Source: Syntrophobacter sp. SbD1
GTDB lineage: Bacteria; Desulfobacterota; Syntrophobacteria; Syntrophobacterales; Syntrophobacteraceae
NCBI GenBank assembly: GCA_900290365.1
Contig: OMOE01000096.1
Span: 7,907 to 57,037, forward strand
DNA: 49,131 bases
Direction: 5' to 3'
The translations under genes and the position numbers were made by a program. Below, piece after piece: positions 40,367 to 48,103 of this stretch. Position 1 is the first letter of the stretch, and every line of letters begins with the position of its first letter. The notes under the pieces were generated by a model, which was not told where the DNA came from, did not search any database, and was given only the letters and a program-made list of their open reading frames with translations.

Positions 40367-41482
40367 ATGGTCAGACTGCTTATAGCATTTTTCTCCATTT
40401 ATTCTCTTCTGCACGTCTTTGTCTATTTGCGGTTAAAAGTCCTTTTGCCCGTGAAGTGGCCCTTCCATTTAGTTATGATCCTGTTCATGGCCCTTATGGT
40501 CTTTGCGCCGGTTGGGACACGATTGCTCGAAAGAAGCGACCAATACGTTCTGGCGCGGGCCGGCGCCATTGCGGGGTATAACTGGTTGGGATTTGTCTAT
40601 TATTGTTTCTGGGGCTGTTTATTGACAGGCGTTGTCGGAGTACTCTGCAAGCTTGTAAACCTTATCGCAGGTTCTTCCCTGCCTTCTTTCAGCGGACCGG
40701 CCACCGCCGGTTGCGTCCTTGCCGCAGCACTGGTCATAAATGCATACGGGTATTTTGAGGCCAGATCGGTACGTGTGGAAAAATTCGTCATAAAAACGGC
40801 CAAACTGCCGTCGGGCACCGACCGGGTGCGGATAGCGCAAATCTCGGATGTGCATATGGGCCTGCTGGTTAGACAAGATCGTGTGTCGGACATCCTGCAA
40901 AAGGTTGAGGCTGAGGACCCGGATATCGTCGTCAGCACGGGTGATCTTGTCGATGGGGACATGACAAGAATTGATGCTCTTCCGGTTCTTTTCGGGAAAT
41001 TGCTGCCCCGGTTGGGCAAATTTGCCATAACGGGCAACCATGAAGTTTACTCGGGCCTCACCACGTCAATTCAGGCTGAAAGAGCTTTCGGTTTCACCAT
41101 GTTGGGCGGCGAGGTGAGAACAGTGGCCAATATTTTAAACATCGTCGGGGTCGACGACCCGGCGACCGGCCTGAAAGAGGACGAAAAGGCGATTCTTGGG
41201 AAGGCTCAAAACGGCCTGTTCACACTTTTTCTAAAGCATAGGCCCGACCCGGAACAGGAGAGCCTCGGTCTATTCGACCTGCAACTCTCGGGACACACGC
41301 ATTATGGCCAACTGTTTCCGTTCCGGTTTATTTCGAAGCTGGTCTACCCCTTTCAGAACGGGCCTTATTACCTCGCGAAGGGGTCAATCCTTTACACGAG
41401 CAGGGGGGCGGGTACGTGGGGGCCGCCTATACGCGTCCTTGCCCCACCCGAGATTGCGATTTTCGATATAGTGCGTGAGTGA
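40367..41482 (+). CDS. Membrane-anchored metallophosphoesterase (YaeI-like)
   Basis: A 371-residue protein with about four N-terminal TM segments (residues 1-135), then a calcineurin-like phosphoesterase: IAQISDVHMGLLVR, DIVVSTGDLVDGD, FAITGNHEVYSG and LQLSGHTHYGQLFP, with all metal ligands. The end APPEIAIFDI is typical of YaeI/YkuE-type enzymes, which hydrolyse UDP-diacylglucosamine-like or other lipid substrates; the substrate here is unknown. It starts 9 bases after the PilB stop, so it is probably cotranscribed. Confidence 0.9.
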   Translation: MVRLLIAFFSIYSLLHVFVYLRLKVLLPVKWPFHLVMILFMALMVFAPVGTRLLERSDQYVLARAGAIAGYNWLGFVYYCFWGCLLTGVVGVLCKLVNLIAGSSLPSFSGPATAGCVLAAALVINAYGYFEARSVRVEKFVIKTAKLPSGTDRVRIAQISDVHMGLLVRQDRVSDILQKVEAEDPDIVVSTGDLVDGDMTRIDALPVLFGKLLPRLGKFAITGNHEVYSGLTTSIQAERAFGFTMLGGEVRTVANILNIVGVDDPATGLKEDEKAILGKAQNGLFTLFLKHRPDPEQESLGLFDLQLSGHTHYGQLFPFRFISKLVYPFQNGPYYLAKGSILYTSRGAGTWGPPIRVLAPPEIAIFDIVRE

Positions 41483-41492
41483 GACTGATCTT

Positions 41493-41975
41493 TCAGGACA
41501 TCCGGTTGCGTTTTCGCAGGCGATCCATCTCGCGGTTTTCTTCCTTCCTCTTGATGCTTTCCCGTTTGTCATATTCCTTCTTGCCCCTTGCAAGAGCGAT
41601 TTCCACTTTAGCTCTACCGTCTTTGAAATAAACTTTCAGAGGGACCAGTGAATATCCGCGCTCCTGGGTCTTGCCCATTAGTTTTTTTATCTCGGCCCTG
41701 TGCAGGAGAAGCTTTCTGATCCGTTCGGGATCATGATTATCGAAGGAGGCGTGAGAATATGGGCTGATGTGCAGGCCAACCAGAAAAACTTCGTTGCGCT
41801 TCACCTTCGCATAGCTGTCCTTGAGATTGGCGCGTCCTTCCCGCAAGGATTTGACTTCGGTACCGAGAAGAACGATGCCCGCCTCGAACCTTTCACCTAT
41901 TTCGAAGTCGTGAAAGGCTTTCTTGTTCTGGTTGATTATTTTTATGTTTTCAGCAGGGCTGTTCGCTTTTGGCAT
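41493..41975 (-). CDS. smpB: SsrA-binding protein SmpB
   Basis: A 160-residue protein with all SmpB marks: NKKAFHDFEIGERFEAGIVLLGTEVKSLREGRANLKDSY, HISPYSHA, DPERIRKLLLHRAEI and a basic C-terminal tail (KKEYDKRESIKRKEE...RLRKRNRMS) that enters the ribosome A site. It carries tmRNA to stalled ribosomes. It follows ptsI by 6 bases on the same strand. The ssrA gene itself is not in this window. Confidence 0.97.
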   Translation of the reverse strand: MPKANSPAENIKIINQNKKAFHDFEIGERFEAGIVLLGTEVKSLREGRANLKDSYAKVKRNEVFLVGLHISPYSHASFDNHDPERIRKLLLHRAEIKKLMGKTQERGYSLVPLKVYFKDGRAKVEIALARGKKEYDKRESIKRKEENREMDRLRKRNRMS

Positions 41976-41981
41976 ATGTTT

Positions 41982-43820
41982 TTATTCTGTGTCTCTGTTA
42001 GTTTTGGCGCTCCCGCGATTAGCGAGAACGGGCTCTTCACCAAGCCAGTTCGGTTCGAAGACCCGGAACTCTTCCGGAAACTTCTTCATAACCATTTTCC
42101 TCAACGACTGATTTATTTCCTGTGCCGTGCTCATGCGAAGCACATTGTTGGCGAACCTGCAGCATTCTTTCATGGAGGATCGCCTTATGAGATTCTTAAC
42201 GCGCGGCAGGGATGTCGGGTTCATGCTGAAAGAATCGATCTTGAGGCCTAGAAGAATCGGGACATACATCGGCTCTCCCGCCATCTCTCCGCAAAGCGAG
42301 ACAGGGATTCCGGCTTGATGGCCGGCATCCACAGCCTGTTTTATGAACCTCAGGACGCCGGGATGGAGCGGTTCGTAAAGATAGGCCACGTGCTCGTTGG
42401 ATCTGTCAATGCCAATGGTGTACTGGATGAGGTCATTGGTGCCGATACTGAAAAAATCCACCTCGTGCGCCAGCAAGTCCGCCATGGCGACAGCGGCGGG
42501 GACTTCTATCATTACGCCGAAGGGCATGTTTTGATCGAAAGGGATTCGTTTTCTGGATAGATCGGACTGGACCTCTTTTAAAATGTTCTTAGTTTGGAAA
42601 ACCTCTCCCATGCCGGATACCATTGGCAACATCAGCCGAATGTTGCCTGCAATCGCCCCGGCCCTCAGAATAGCCCGGAGCTGGGTTTTGAACAATTCCT
42701 TGTAATGGAGACACAGGCGGATGGAGCGCAGTCCAAGCGAGGGGTTTGTTTCCTCGAGCCTTGGGAACCAGGAGGTGAGTTTGTCGGCGCCGGCATCGAG
42801 GGTTCGGATCGTGACCTGGCAGGGCGCCATCAGCTCCGCTAAGTCGCGGTAGTCTTTGTAGATAGCTTCCTCGTCCGGCAGTTCCATCCGGTTCATGAAA
42901 AAAAACTCTGTCCTGTAGAGGCCGATTGCTTCAGCGCCATTGTCCTTGGCTGCAACAACTTCTTCTAAAAGTTCAATATTGGCCTCAGCACCTACTCTAT
43001 GGGCGTCGCGCGTTACAGCGGGTAAATGAGCATGCCTGCTGATCTGTTTGATATAAGCTTCCAATTCGTCCTGACGTTCGTAATAGAAGCTCAAATCCCT
43101 TTCGCTTGGATTTATAATTATCTTTCCCGTACCGCCGTCGACGATGAGAATATCACCCGTGGAAATGAGACGGGCCGCGTTTTCGGCGGCTACGACCGCC
43201 GGGATATTGAGAGAGCGGGCAACAATGGAAGTATGGGAAGTAATTCCGCCAATTTCAGTAACCACCCCCAGTATGCGCCCCACCTGGAACTGGATGGCGT
43301 CGGCAGGTGTAAGGTCGTGAGCAATCAGTATGGCCCGTTCGCGAATATCTTCCAGGTTGGTATGGTTCTGCCCGGCAAGAATCCGGATCACACGGTCTCC
43401 AGCCGCATTCACATCCTCTATTCTGCTTTTTGCATATTCATCGTTGAGTCCGTTGAAAAGCTCCCGTGCTTTTCTGAGCGATTTTATAACCGCAAGCTGC
43501 GCGTTCGAACGATCCTTTTCGATATAGCGCAGGGATTCGTCGTATATCGACGGGTCCCTGAGGATCATCTGCTGGACTTCGAGCAGACGCGCGTGTTCTT
43601 TAAACTCGGAGCTGATACTCTCTTTGATTGCCTCCAGATCGGATTCGGCTTTGGCAACCGCCTCTTCGAACCGCCTGCATTCATCGGCAACGGCCTCATC
43701 GCCGAAAAGCCTGTAGCTCGGGACTGGAATTTGACCCCGTTCCAAAAGGTATGCCTTCCCGATGGCGATTCCCGGCGACGCCCCGGTCCCCTTTATGGTC
43801 AATGAGGGATGGTTATTCAT
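41982..43820 (-). CDS. ptsI: PTS Enzyme I
   Basis: A 612-residue phosphoenolpyruvate-protein phosphotransferase. The swivelling domain has the active His196 in GGITSHTSIVARSLNIPAVV. The PEP-binding barrel shows LYRTEFFFMNR, LDAGADK, NPSLGLRSIRLC, MLPMVSG, FGVMIEVPA, FFSIGTNDLIQYTIGIDRSN and the C-terminal VSLCGEMAGEP with the active Cys. It transfers phosphate from PEP to HPr. No EII permease is nearby, so the phosphate may serve regulation (for example dihydroxyacetone kinase or transcription factors) or a distant mannose-type EII. Confidence 0.95.
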   Translation of the reverse strand: MNNHPSLTIKGTGASPGIAIGKAYLLERGQIPVPSYRLFGDEAVADECRRFEEAVAKAESDLEAIKESISSEFKEHARLLEVQQMILRDPSIYDESLRYIEKDRSNAQLAVIKSLRKARELFNGLNDEYAKSRIEDVNAAGDRVIRILAGQNHTNLEDIRERAILIAHDLTPADAIQFQVGRILGVVTEIGGITSHTSIVARSLNIPAVVAAENAARLISTGDILIVDGGTGKIIINPSERDLSFYYERQDELEAYIKQISRHAHLPAVTRDAHRVGAEANIELLEEVVAAKDNGAEAIGLYRTEFFFMNRMELPDEEAIYKDYRDLAELMAPCQVTIRTLDAGADKLTSWFPRLEETNPSLGLRSIRLCLHYKELFKTQLRAILRAGAIAGNIRLMLPMVSGMGEVFQTKNILKEVQSDLSRKRIPFDQNMPFGVMIEVPAAVAMADLLAHEVDFFSIGTNDLIQYTIGIDRSNEHVAYLYEPLHPGVLRFIKQAVDAGHQAGIPVSLCGEMAGEPMYVPILLGLKIDSFSMNPTSLPRVKNLIRRSSMKECCRFANNVLRMSTAQEINQSLRKMVMKKFPEEFRVFEPNWLGEEPVLANRGSAKTNRDTE

Positions 43821-43900
43821 CGATTGGCAGGTCTTTCTAAAAAAGAGATAAATACCAACTTCTCTTTTTAATCCATTTTACCGGTGTAGGAAAGAAATCT

Positions 43901-44239
43901 TCAGGGTTCGCCAAATTTGGTCTGAAAAAGGGCGGCAAGTTCGTTCAGGGCTTCTGCGGCGTCCGAACCTTTTGCGGAAACATGGACTTTGCTTCCATAA
44001 GGGCAGATGAGGGTCATCAAATCCAGGATGCTTTTACCGTTTACGGTGATCCCGCATTTGGTCATCAGTACTTCCGATTCAAACCGGCAGGCAACTCGTG
44101 CAATTTGGGCCGCAACGCGAGCGTGGATTCCAAGTCTGTTGGCGACAACAAATTCCTGAACAAGGGCAGAAGAATTTACGGCACGCTGTTCCAAAGCAAC
44201 TTCCTTCCGGTACGAAGAATTTGGTGTATTTATTAGCAT
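43901..44239 (-). CDS. ptsH: HPr phosphocarrier
   Basis: The HPr domain is clear: FVVANRLGIHARVAAQIARV with the phosphorylated His, TVNGKSILDLMTLICPYGS with the Ser46 equivalent, and VSAKGSDAAEALNELAALF. From ATG 44239 it has 112 residues, about 25 more than usual at the N-terminus (LINTPNSSYRKEV...), and no good ribosome site; the frame is open to a GTG at 44275. A start closer to the domain is possible but no Met is present there. It sits 80 bases before ptsI. The conserved Ser suggests control by an HPr kinase, which is not seen here. Confidence 0.9.
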   Translation of the reverse strand: MLINTPNSSYRKEVALEQRAVNSSALVQEFVVANRLGIHARVAAQIARVACRFESEVLMTKCGITVNGKSILDLMTLICPYGSKVHVSAKGSDAAEALNELAALFQTKFGEP

Positions 44240-44324
44240 ATGGGCGTCTTGCAAGTCAACTTTGTGAAACCTCACAAGTACTACATCGGCAAATTAGCCC
44301 CATTCGGTGAGAGCAATTTAACAA

Positions 44325-45182
44325 TTAAAAAGTAAAAGGAAAGCCGTTCAGGATTTCGATCACCTTTTGGGCGATGGATTTTGAGTAGAGCATCGAGGTA
44401 TGGCTGACAGGAACTGTTTCCCGGTAATCCCACCCCTGGTAGGGGACTCTCAGAGCTTCAGAGGGAAGCACCATATTATCGACCGGTGAAAAAAAAGCGA
44501 TCCCTGTACACGGCAGCGTGGCGTGCCCGGATTCAATTTCGGCAAAAAGCGGTCCACGGTAGAGAAGGCTCGATGCGAGTTTGCCCAAACCAAAAGCTGC
44601 GAGTTTGGAGCCCTGGTGCGGACTTCCCAATGTTATAACAGCAGCGGGGATTGCGCAGCCCTGCGCCCTTTCCGCATACACCCTGGACAAAAGCCCCCCT
44701 AGACTGTGGCCTATAAGGAATACCGGCTGATCCGGGACCTCTTGCCTCGCTTCGGCGACAAATTTTTCGAATTTTTTGATGGTATCTTCAAAAGATGTAA
44801 AGAAGCTCCGGTAATGCATGATGAAAATATTTTTGAACCCCGCTTTGTGCAAGCGGTTCCTGAAAATCAGCCATGCGCTTGGATTATGATAGAGTCCGTG
44901 AACGAGGATGATTGCCGGTTTTGTTGCAAGGATTTCCTTGGGTTCCCAAAAGCGCCGAAATATGCCGAAAGGGGAGGTGACTATTATTATAGCCACACTC
45001 AAAATGGAGGAAAGTAAACCTGAAATGAGCTTCAACTTCAGTTTCCGGCCCCGATCGGGTGCAAGCCGGGCACTCAATGAGTTTTCGTACCAGAAGAAAG
45101 CATAGGTGGCGAGCGCAGCCCAGATCGAAACAAGCAACAAAAGGCCCACGAAAATCAACAGAGCGGTCATAGGGCGCCCCAT
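44325..45182 (-). CDS. Membrane-anchored alpha/beta hydrolase (lipase-like)
   Basis: A 285-residue protein. Two N-terminal TM segments (ALLIFVGLLLLVSIWAALATYAF; GLLSSILSVAIIIVT) are followed by an alpha/beta-hydrolase: oxyanion region IILVHGLYHNPSAW, nucleophile GHSLGGLLSR, and a late His in PVSHTSMLYS. The GHSLGG and short lid match PGAP1/lipase-type enzymes. It begins 11 bases after the RACo-like stop, so the two genes form one unit. The substrate is unknown. Confidence 0.86.
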   Translation of the reverse strand: MGRPMTALLIFVGLLLLVSIWAALATYAFFWYENSLSARLAPDRGRKLKLKLISGLLSSILSVAIIIVTSPFGIFRRFWEPKEILATKPAIILVHGLYHNPSAWLIFRNRLHKAGFKNIFIMHYRSFFTSFEDTIKKFEKFVAEARQEVPDQPVFLIGHSLGGLLSRVYAERAQGCAIPAAVITLGSPHQGSKLAAFGLGKLASSLLYRGPLFAEIESGHATLPCTGIAFFSPVDNMVLPSEALRVPYQGWDYRETVPVSHTSMLYSKSIAQKVIEILNGFPFTF

Positions 45183-45193
45183 CCGGCGTGCGT

Positions 45194-47137
45194 TTACTTC
45201 GATTCGTTTCGCTTTCTCTTCAAGGCCTTTGTGACGGTGGGGAACAGTTCCACGTCCGTATGAGGCAGAAAGAGCGAAGCGATGAACTCGTTCATGAATT
45301 CGGGATGTACGCTCAATTCTATGTAAGTCATGCGGTTTGCGATCTCTTCGGCCCTGTGAAATGCGTGGGTGGATAGCAAAGCAAGCCTGGCGCCGGCAAG
45401 CGAGCTGTTTCCTATAAAGCGGATTCGCTCCTTCGGAATATCGGGCAAAAGACCGATGAAGATTGCCTTCTCAATATCGAGGTGAGCGCCAAACCCACCT
45501 GCGACATAGAGTTTCTCGAGATCTGTGAAGTCCATCTCCAGGGTCTTGAGCAGCACCCTCACCGCAGCAAGCACCGCCCCTTTGCTCTTGATGAGATTGC
45601 TGATGTCGTCTTCTGTGATAACGATCGGCTCCCCGGTGGTTGTTTCTTCGGCCGGGGCTACGATAAATTCGGGGACCTCATCGACCAGTCGTACCCCGGG
45701 GTGATCCAGAAGCGTGAATTTTCCGCTTTGGTCAATTATGCCGGCGGAGAGAAGTTCGGCAATTCCGTCGATGATCGCCGAGCCGCAAACCCCCAGGGGT
45801 TTATGTCCCCCAATGGTTTCGTAGTGGACGCGATCTCCATCTATAACGATTTTTTCAATAGCTCCCAGGATAGCTTTGGTGCCGCATTTGATTCCTCCGC
45901 CCTCAAATGCGGGCCCCGCCGAAGACGAACAGCACACCAGCCATTCGTTATTTCCGATTACAATCTCTCCGTTCGTCCCGACGTCGATCAGGGCGCTGAT
46001 TTCATGATGATCGTGCATTTGACACGCGTAAACACCTGCGGTTATATCGCCCCCGACATAGCTGCTGACGCAGGGCATACAATGCAAAAGCGCTTTTGGA
46101 TTTGCCTTTAGCCCCACCTCTGCGGCCTGGAACTGCGGAAACCGTGTAGCCGTGGGTATATAAGGAGCAGTACGTATGTTGCAAGGCTCGAGGCCGAGAA
46201 GCAAATGGCTCATCACCGTGTTTCCCGCAGCCACTATAGTAGTTATATCGGAATGCTCGATCTTGTTCTTCCTGACCAGTGAGTCAATAAGGGCGTTGAT
46301 CGTAAAAGTCACGGCTTCGGTCAAAGGTCCGAGACCAGCCTGGCCACAGGCAAAAATCATCCGTGAAATGACATCTTCCCCGTAGCGGGCCTGGGAATTA
46401 TGGCTGGCCTGGGCGCCAAGGATCGCTCCCGTGCGAAGATCGATCAGTTGGGCCACTATGGTGGTCGTTCCCACATCGATTGCAACACCCATACTTCTGG
46501 CGGTGGTGTTGCCGCCTTCAATTTCGCGAATCATCGGACAGTCGGTGTCGCGGAAATGAACAGTTGCCGTTATCTTCCATTGGTTTGCGCGCACCAACCC
46601 GGCCAGTCCCCACAGGCATGAAAAATGCGCTTGAACGAAGGGGAATTCAGGCATTTTTTTTCTGATGGCCCTGTAAACACGATCCAGGTCGGAGAGGCTG
46701 TCGTTTAAAGTGGGAGGGGGCAGTTCGAGGTAGAATTTCTCACACAGGGTCCTGATTATGGGTGCGGGCTCGTATTCGGGGCCGTGCGCCGGGGTCGGTT
46801 CCGTGAAGGCGACAATATAGTCGGAAATCTGGATTTGAACGTCGGTTCGGGACTCAGGCGGAATCCAAACCTCGACGTCATCTTCAAGAAGTTCGGCTTG
46901 GCAGGCAAGCGTAAAACCCTGTTCGATTTCCTTGCGGCTAAGCTTTCCGATCACCTTGCTGGTCAGATTCAACCTGCCTCGTTTAATCTGCACACGGCAT
47001 TTGCCGCAGGCGCCCAGCCCCCCGCAAAGATTGCTGATGTCTATGCCGGCCCGGGACGCGACATCGATCAGTTTTTCACCTGAAAGCGCTTCGACGCTGG
47101 TAGATTCCGGCTCGAAAGTTACTCTGATTTTACCCAT
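45194..47137 (-). CDS. ASKHA-domain ferredoxin, RACo-like corrinoid reactivator
   Basis: A 647-residue protein. The N-terminal [2Fe-2S] ferredoxin domain has ISNLCGGLGACGKCRVQI and a later LACQAEL Cys. A linker domain (about residues 100-210) follows, then an ASKHA ATPase: GVAIDVGTTTIVAQLIDL, YGEDVISRM, TTIVAAGNTVMSHLLLG, SALIDVGTNGEIVIG, GPAFEGGGIKCG and YVAGGFGAHLDIEKAI. This is the layout of RACo/RamA-type proteins, which use ATP and the Fe-S cluster to reduce inactive Co(II) corrinoid proteins. Corrinoid methyltransferase partners are not in the window, so the client is unknown. Confidence 0.9.
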   Translation of the reverse strand: MGKIRVTFEPESTSVEALSGEKLIDVASRAGIDISNLCGGLGACGKCRVQIKRGRLNLTSKVIGKLSRKEIEQGFTLACQAELLEDDVEVWIPPESRTDVQIQISDYIVAFTEPTPAHGPEYEPAPIIRTLCEKFYLELPPPTLNDSLSDLDRVYRAIRKKMPEFPFVQAHFSCLWGLAGLVRANQWKITATVHFRDTDCPMIREIEGGNTTARSMGVAIDVGTTTIVAQLIDLRTGAILGAQASHNSQARYGEDVISRMIFACGQAGLGPLTEAVTFTINALIDSLVRKNKIEHSDITTIVAAGNTVMSHLLLGLEPCNIRTAPYIPTATRFPQFQAAEVGLKANPKALLHCMPCVSSYVGGDITAGVYACQMHDHHEISALIDVGTNGEIVIGNNEWLVCCSSSAGPAFEGGGIKCGTKAILGAIEKIVIDGDRVHYETIGGHKPLGVCGSAIIDGIAELLSAGIIDQSGKFTLLDHPGVRLVDEVPEFIVAPAEETTTGEPIVITEDDISNLIKSKGAVLAAVRVLLKTLEMDFTDLEKLYVAGGFGAHLDIEKAIFIGLLPDIPKERIRFIGNSSLAGARLALLSTHAFHRAEEIANRMTYIELSVHPEFMNEFIASLFLPHTDVELFPTVTKALKRKRNESK

Positions 47138-47302
47138 CCAGGTCTCCGTCCGGACAAATTTGGTTTAGCACGGCGATGAAAAAGGATTAGAATCCCCACA
47201 TCAGGGCAAAAATCCCTGTAGACGTCAAGGCTATGAACCTGTGCGCGCTGAAATATAGCGGGTTTCCGGCAAATCTACAAGGCTTGTTGAAATCGAGTGG
47301 AA

Positions 47303-47389
47303 TTACTTTTGCCTTGCCTCAAGCCATTTCTCTGCCAGAGATTTCATTATTTCGACCCATTCATCGAAAGTCGCTGGTTTGGTGATGAT
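47303..47389 (-). pseudogene. C-terminal stub of a response regulator receiver domain
   Basis: The minus strand reads ITKPATFDEWVEIMKS followed by LAEKWLEARQK and a stop at 47303. This is the last helix of a CheY-like receiver of the Rcp1 type, where the Lys of TKP is the conserved switch Lys and FDEFVEIVKSxxxxWL is the usual ending. Upstream the frame runs into the AT-rich heptamer repeat and soon meets a stop, so the rest of the gene is missing. It lies on the same strand as the histidine kinase at 48104, with the toxin-antitoxin pair between. Confidence 0.5.
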
Positions 47390-47454
47390 TTTAGATTTTA
47401 CGATCTGCAATCTCCAATCTGCAATCTAAGATCAGAAACGAAATCTGAAATCTG
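47387..47454. repeat. Heptamer tandem repeat (CAATCTG / AAATCTG type)
   Basis: Units in 7-bp register: GATTTTA, GATTTTA, CGATCTG, CAATCTC, CAATCTG, CAATCTA, AGATCAG and, after a break, AAATCTG, AAATCTG. It joins the response-regulator stub to the toxin-antitoxin promoter. Confidence 0.8.
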
Positions 47455-47482
47455 CGGCTCTTTCCTTCTTGGTCCTGTAGCG

Positions 47483-47503
47483 AGTATGATATATTATCAT
47501 ACT
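47483..47503. promoter_or_regulatory. Palindromic operator of the toxin-antitoxin pair
   Basis: AGTATGATA (47483-47491) and TATCATACT (47495-47503) are perfect 9-bp complements with a 3-base centre, next to the GGAGG ribosome site of the antitoxin. The TATGAT/TATCAT words could also be the -10 element. Ribbon-helix-helix antitoxins usually bind such a site and repress their own operon. Confidence 0.7.
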
Positions 47504-47514
47504 GGAGGTGGACA

Positions 47515-47742
47515 TTGGCTTCAGCAAAGATCGCGATCACAATGGATGAGAGTACACTGCACCGGCTCGATCAACTCGTAAAAGACCGGGTGTTTCCCAA
47601 TCGAAGTAAAGCGATTCAGGAGGCAGTGGAAGAAAAACTAAAGAAACTTGAACGAAGCCGCCTTGCCCGGGAATGTTCAAAGCTTGATCCGGCTTTTGAG
47701 AAGACTATGGCCGAAGAAGGCATGGGTGAGGAGTTGGAATAG
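47515..47742 (+). CDS. mazE: Ribbon-helix-helix antitoxin (MazE-like)
   Basis: A 75-residue protein starting with TTG 47515 (GGAGG six to seven bases upstream). The ribbon-helix-helix fold covers residues 1-45: [21 protein letters not shown], then [16 protein letters not shown]. The acidic C-terminal tail ([19 protein letters not shown]) would wrap the toxin. Its stop overlaps the toxin GTG by one base. Family symbol given by pairing with the MazF-type toxin. Confidence 0.88.
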   Translation: MASAKIAITMDESTLHRLDQLVKDRVFPNRSKAIQEAVEEKLKKLERSRLARECSKLDPAFEKTMAEEGMGEELE

Positions 47743-48080
47743 TGGCCGCAATATTGAGGGGAGAAATTCGTTGGGCCGATCTGAATCCAGTGAAAGGCAA
47801 AGAACAAGCCGGCCTGCGGCCTGTTGTCATTATCAGCCGGGATGTCTTCAATCAACGTTCAGGAACAGTAATCGCTACGGCGATTACCAGTCAGCCTCAA
47901 CGTGCTGGATTTCCTTTGACTCTTCAACTCGATCCTAAAGATCTTCCCAAACGCTCATGGGTGAAAATCAGCCAAATCCGCACACTCTCCACAGAGCGAA
48001 TCGGAAAAAGAATTGGCTCTGTACCACCGGAAGAATTGGACCAAATCATTGAAGGTTTAAACGATATCGTCGGAAGCTGA
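47742..48080 (+). CDS. mazF: MazF/PemK-type mRNA endonuclease toxin
   Basis: A 112-residue toxin starting with GTG 47742, overlapping the antitoxin stop. The MazF marks are RGEIRWADLNPVKGKEQAGLRPVVIIS, DVFNQRSGTVIATAITSQ and SWVKISQIRTLSTERIGKRIG (with the catalytic Arg of the GxQAGxRP loop and Thr/Ser of the second strand). It cleaves RNA at short sequences. The frame and catalytic residues are intact, so the pair may be active. The 24-base gap to the convergent histidine kinase is short. Confidence 0.92.
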   Translation: MAAILRGEIRWADLNPVKGKEQAGLRPVVIISRDVFNQRSGTVIATAITSQPQRAGFPLTLQLDPKDLPKRSWVKISQIRTLSTERIGKRIGSVPPEELDQIIEGLNDIVGS

Positions 48081-48103
48081 CTTCATGGAATGTTCGCTTT
48101 CCA

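Noticed and set aside
43026..43805. 259-residue plus-strand ORF antisense to ptsI
   Set aside because: Shadow of the ptsI coding frame; composition and position follow the third-codon bias of the real gene.
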